Made by a program: the position numbers and the translations under genes. Positions 61,992 to 64,000 of a DNA stretch of 64,000 nucleotides are shown in pieces. Source of the stretch: Proteobacteria bacterium DTSAM18 (lineage in GTDB: Bacteria > Myxococcota_A > UBA796 > GCA-2862545); contig JARACJ010000002.1 in assembly GCA_028767165.1 (NCBI GenBank), forward strand, positions 1 through 64,000, given 5' to 3'. Numbering within the stretch: position 1 is the first letter of the stretch; every line of letters starts with the position of its first letter. Under the pieces are notes generated by a model that was not told where the DNA came from, did not search any database, and saw nothing but the letters and a program-made list of their open reading frames with translations.

Positions 61992-63254
61992 TCAGTAGTC
62001 CACGCGCAGCGCCACTTCGACTTCGTCGTCACGGAGCCCGAGACGACCGGCCATCTGCTCGATGGACACCGGATCGTCCGTGTGGTGGGCGTGGACCCGC
62101 AGCACCTGGGCTCGGGCGGCCCGATCCAGCTCCGCGGCACGACGCGAGCTGATGCCCAGCCAGTTGCGGTACATCTCCACCCGCTGGCGCTCCGGAAACG
62201 CCACGTGACCATCGGCCCAGGCCATGGTCTGGGCCAGGAGGAGCATCGGCTCCCGCAGGCCGTCCGGCACCAGCTCGAACGCCGCCGCCGCCAGGGGACC
62301 TCCCGAGACGAGGGCATCGGCATCGAGCAGGCCCGCCTCACCGAGGGAATCGATGAGGGCCTGCTCCGCGTCGCCGACGCCCGCATGGCTGCGCGCGATC
62401 TCCCAGAGCATGCGACTGATGAGCTGCAGGTTCTCGGACCCGCCCCAGGGTGCCGCCCTGAGCTGATCCCACGGGTCTTCGATGGTCCGGGCCGGGGCCG
62501 CGGTCGACGGCGCGTCCGACGGGGTGGTCGTCGCGGCCGTCGCCGTCACGGACGTTGCCGAACGGGACGGATCGAGGGGTGACGGACGCCCCGCCGCCTG
62601 CCGGGTGGCCGGGGGCGTGACGGTCCACGGACGACGCACACCCATCGTCGACGTGCTCTCATGGGCCTGCGCGCGCGCCACCATGGGAGACACGCCCGCG
62701 GAGGGGCGCCGTGACGGCATCACTCCTGCGGGAGCCGAGCGGGCCGCGCGGACCTCCGGAACCTCTTCCGGCTCGGCCGGAGGCGCAGGAGGCTCTCCGA
62801 TCTGTCCTGACGTGAGCTGGACCTTCGGTGCGGTCGCGCTCACGAACCGCTGCTGATCAGGCACCCACCGGAACTGCTCGGCCACCGACTGGAACGCCCT
62901 GACGATGGCATGGCGGACATCCTGCTCATCGACGACCTGCCGACCCGCGGACGGGTTGGCGAGCGCCCGGGGCGTGGCGCGGTAGGCTGCCGTGCTCGCC
63001 ACCTGCCCCAGGAATCCTCCCCCCACCATCTGGCCCAGGCTTCTCGCCAGGGTGGTGCGGGCCGTGTGGGCCGCGACGTTCTTCGCCGTGGCGGCGGTCT
63101 CCTGGGCCATCCCCTTCACGAGTCCGACCTCGAGCGATCCACTGGCCGTGACCCGGAATCCCGTGACGGGACACGCGAACACCACGCTGACCGTACGGCC
63201 ATGACGCCGCGTGCGGTGGATGAGGGGTTCGATCTGCGCAAACGTGATGTCCAT
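61992..63254 (-). CDS. Protein with C-terminal TerB-like domain
   Basis: The 420-residue protein starts at the ATG at 63254 with GGGAGG five bases upstream. Residues 1-150 form an unrecognised domain with 'VSVVFACPVTGFRVTASGSL' and an Ala/Gly-rich segment. A low-complexity Pro/Ala/Thr/Ser linker of about 110 residues follows. The C-terminal 150 residues contain 'LLLAQTMAWADGHVAFPERQRVEMYRNWLGI', whose ADGHV...ER pattern fits the TerB/DjlA-like helical domain. TerB proteins are linked to stress and metal binding at the membrane, but no ter genes are adjacent. It lies 27 bases after the EF-hand gene on the same strand. Confidence 0.7.
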   Translation of the reverse strand: MDITFAQIEPLIHRTRRHGRTVSVVFACPVTGFRVTASGSLEVGLVKGMAQETAATAKNVAAHTARTTLARSLGQMVGGGFLGQVASTAAYRATPRALANPSAGRQVVDEQDVRHAIVRAFQSVAEQFRWVPDQQRFVSATAPKVQLTSGQIGEPPAPPAEPEEVPEVRAARSAPAGVMPSRRPSAGVSPMVARAQAHESTSTMGVRRPWTVTPPATRQAAGRPSPLDPSRSATSVTATAATTTPSDAPSTAAPARTIEDPWDQLRAAPWGGSENLQLISRMLWEIARSHAGVGDAEQALIDSLGEAGLLDADALVSGGPLAAAAFELVPDGLREPMLLLAQTMAWADGHVAFPERQRVEMYRNWLGISSRRAAELDRAARAQVLRVHAHHTDDPVSIEQMAGRLGLRDDEVEVALRVDY

Positions 63255-63281
63255 CAAGGCCTCCCAGCAACAGGCGCAAGC

Positions 63282-64000
63282 CTACCTGAGCGGAGGCTTC
63301 ACGCGAAGGGGGGCAGGAGAACATGCACCACCATCCGTGGAGAACAGCCCCTCGCTGCGCTCGTCCAGCAGTTCCTGCAGGTTGGCGGCCGCGCCGAAGG
63401 GCTCGAGCTGCCACCCCTGTCCCACGAGGGATGCCTGCTCCAGCTCCTCCCGGCTGATGACCCCGTCGGCGTCGGCGTCGGCCTCCACGAACGGCGCCAG
63501 GGAGACGATGCCCTGCTCCTCCGGATCGAGCTGGAACAGCCTCGACAGGCCCAAACGGAGCCCCACGAAGCGCTCCCCACCCCATGCCACGTCGGAATGT
63601 TCCACGTGGCACATCCAGGAACCGGGCCCTCGGAGTGCCCACCCGAACGCGACCGCGCCATCGTCGCAGGTGATGGTGCCCTGCACCCACAGGCTCGCGC
63701 CCACCTCGAACATCTCCGCCACGACCTCCGCCGGGATGCCTGACGCCCCCGCCATGCCCGGGGAAGGTGCACCGGAACGAAGCGCCCAGGACGGATAGCG
63801 CCCGACCACGACCTCCTGCATCAGCTCGGGCCCCCACAAGCCATCGACCGGCTCGCTCGCCTCCGACAGCGGGAGCTGATCCAGCAGGGCATCGCTGCAG
63901 GACGCCCACACGACCTCGTCGGAGACATCCTCGATCTCCAGCAGCGGCCCCAGCTCCACCACGAGAGGCCCTGCCACCCCATGCCGCTCCCAGGCCTGAT
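63282..64000 (-). CDS. EF-hand containing protein, N terminus cut by window edge
   Basis: The frame runs open to the window edge; a GTG at 63977 is possible as a start, but coding-like residues (QAWERHG) continue upstream, so the gene is probably partial here. About 240 residues are visible, with a beta-rich first part ('SLWVQGTITCDDGAVAFGWALRG', strand-turn-strand pattern) and a calcium-binding EF-hand loop DADADGVISREE at about residues 170-181 from the GTG. The family is not recognised. It is upstream of, and probably co-transcribed with, the TerB-like gene. Confidence 0.6.
   Translation of the reverse strand, partial: QAWERHGVAGPLVVELGPLLEIEDVSDEVVWASCSDALLDQLPLSEASEPVDGLWGPELMQEVVVGRYPSWALRSGAPSPGMAGASGIPAEVVAEMFEVGASLWVQGTITCDDGAVAFGWALRGPGSWMCHVEHSDVAWGGERFVGLRLGLSRLFQLDPEEQGIVSLAPFVEADADADGVISREELEQASLVGQGWQLEPFGAAANLQELLDERSEGLFSTDGGACSPAPLRVKPPLR

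Overview
The window is a GC-rich, densely packed bacterial chromosome segment. It opens with the 5' end of a 16S rRNA gene on the minus strand and then carries about 54 protein genes. Several features point to a deltaproteobacterial or Myxococcota-like bacterium: a zinc-ribbon protein with an AgmX/PglI-type C-terminal domain, a lipoprotein with the 'WDTPxxDxDLHL' type of domain, many lipoboxes and secreted hydrolases, and an Omp85-type outer-membrane barrel, which implies a Gram-negative envelope. This placement is inference; no database search was possible. Genes are tightly packed: many neighbours share ATGA stop/start overlaps and several convergent pairs touch or overlap at their ends.

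Layout. 1-665: 16S rRNA 5' end with leader, boxA-like element and promoter. 666-3733: DNA methyltransferase, DsbA/FrnE-like protein and NadR-like kinase in one operon, with a convergent two-domain FKBP. 3.8-19.1 kb: an envelope/secretion region with a sulfatase-fold membrane protein, subtilisin lipoprotein, ZnuA-like lipoprotein, Omp85-like barrel, SleB-like hydrolase, PPC/trypsin protease, two paralogous exported proteins, S37 peptidase lipoprotein, YXWGXW-repeat protein and a Myxococcota-type lipoprotein. 19.1-23.4 kb: XapX protein, an S1/P1 nuclease fused to an EEP-like domain, and an operon of a ZIP-like metal permease with two CrcB/Fluc half-channels. 23.4-33.5 kb: TypA, the zinc-ribbon/AgmX protein, PurEK, a degenerate dihydroorotase-like protein, a Bcp peroxiredoxin, a lipoprotein with a relic transglutaminase fold, and a TetR regulator. 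33.6-37.7 kb: a nucleosidase followed by a DnaQ-like exonuclease, a Bax1 (DUF790) nuclease and an XPB helicase. 37.7-42.1 kb: an aquaglyceroporin with two paralogous hybrid histidine kinases. 42.1-51.7 kb: housekeeping genes (DTD, HisS, UbiB-family kinase, MTA phosphorylase), an FbpABC-type iron importer and small orphan genes.

The best candidate for an undescribed system is at 53046-58077. A 1219-residue P-loop ATPase with long helical and coiled-coil parts ahead of its AAA+ core overlaps a gene for a PD-(D/E)XK protein that resembles DUF2357/McrC. The organisation recalls McrBC and the coiled-coil nuclease tandems (CoCoNuTs), but the GTPase signature loop of McrB is not recognisable. A strong terminator isolates it upstream; a MATE exporter and a TPR protein follow. 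The last part of the window holds a 20-bp minisatellite between convergent genes, a TerB-like protein and an EF-hand protein cut by the window edge.
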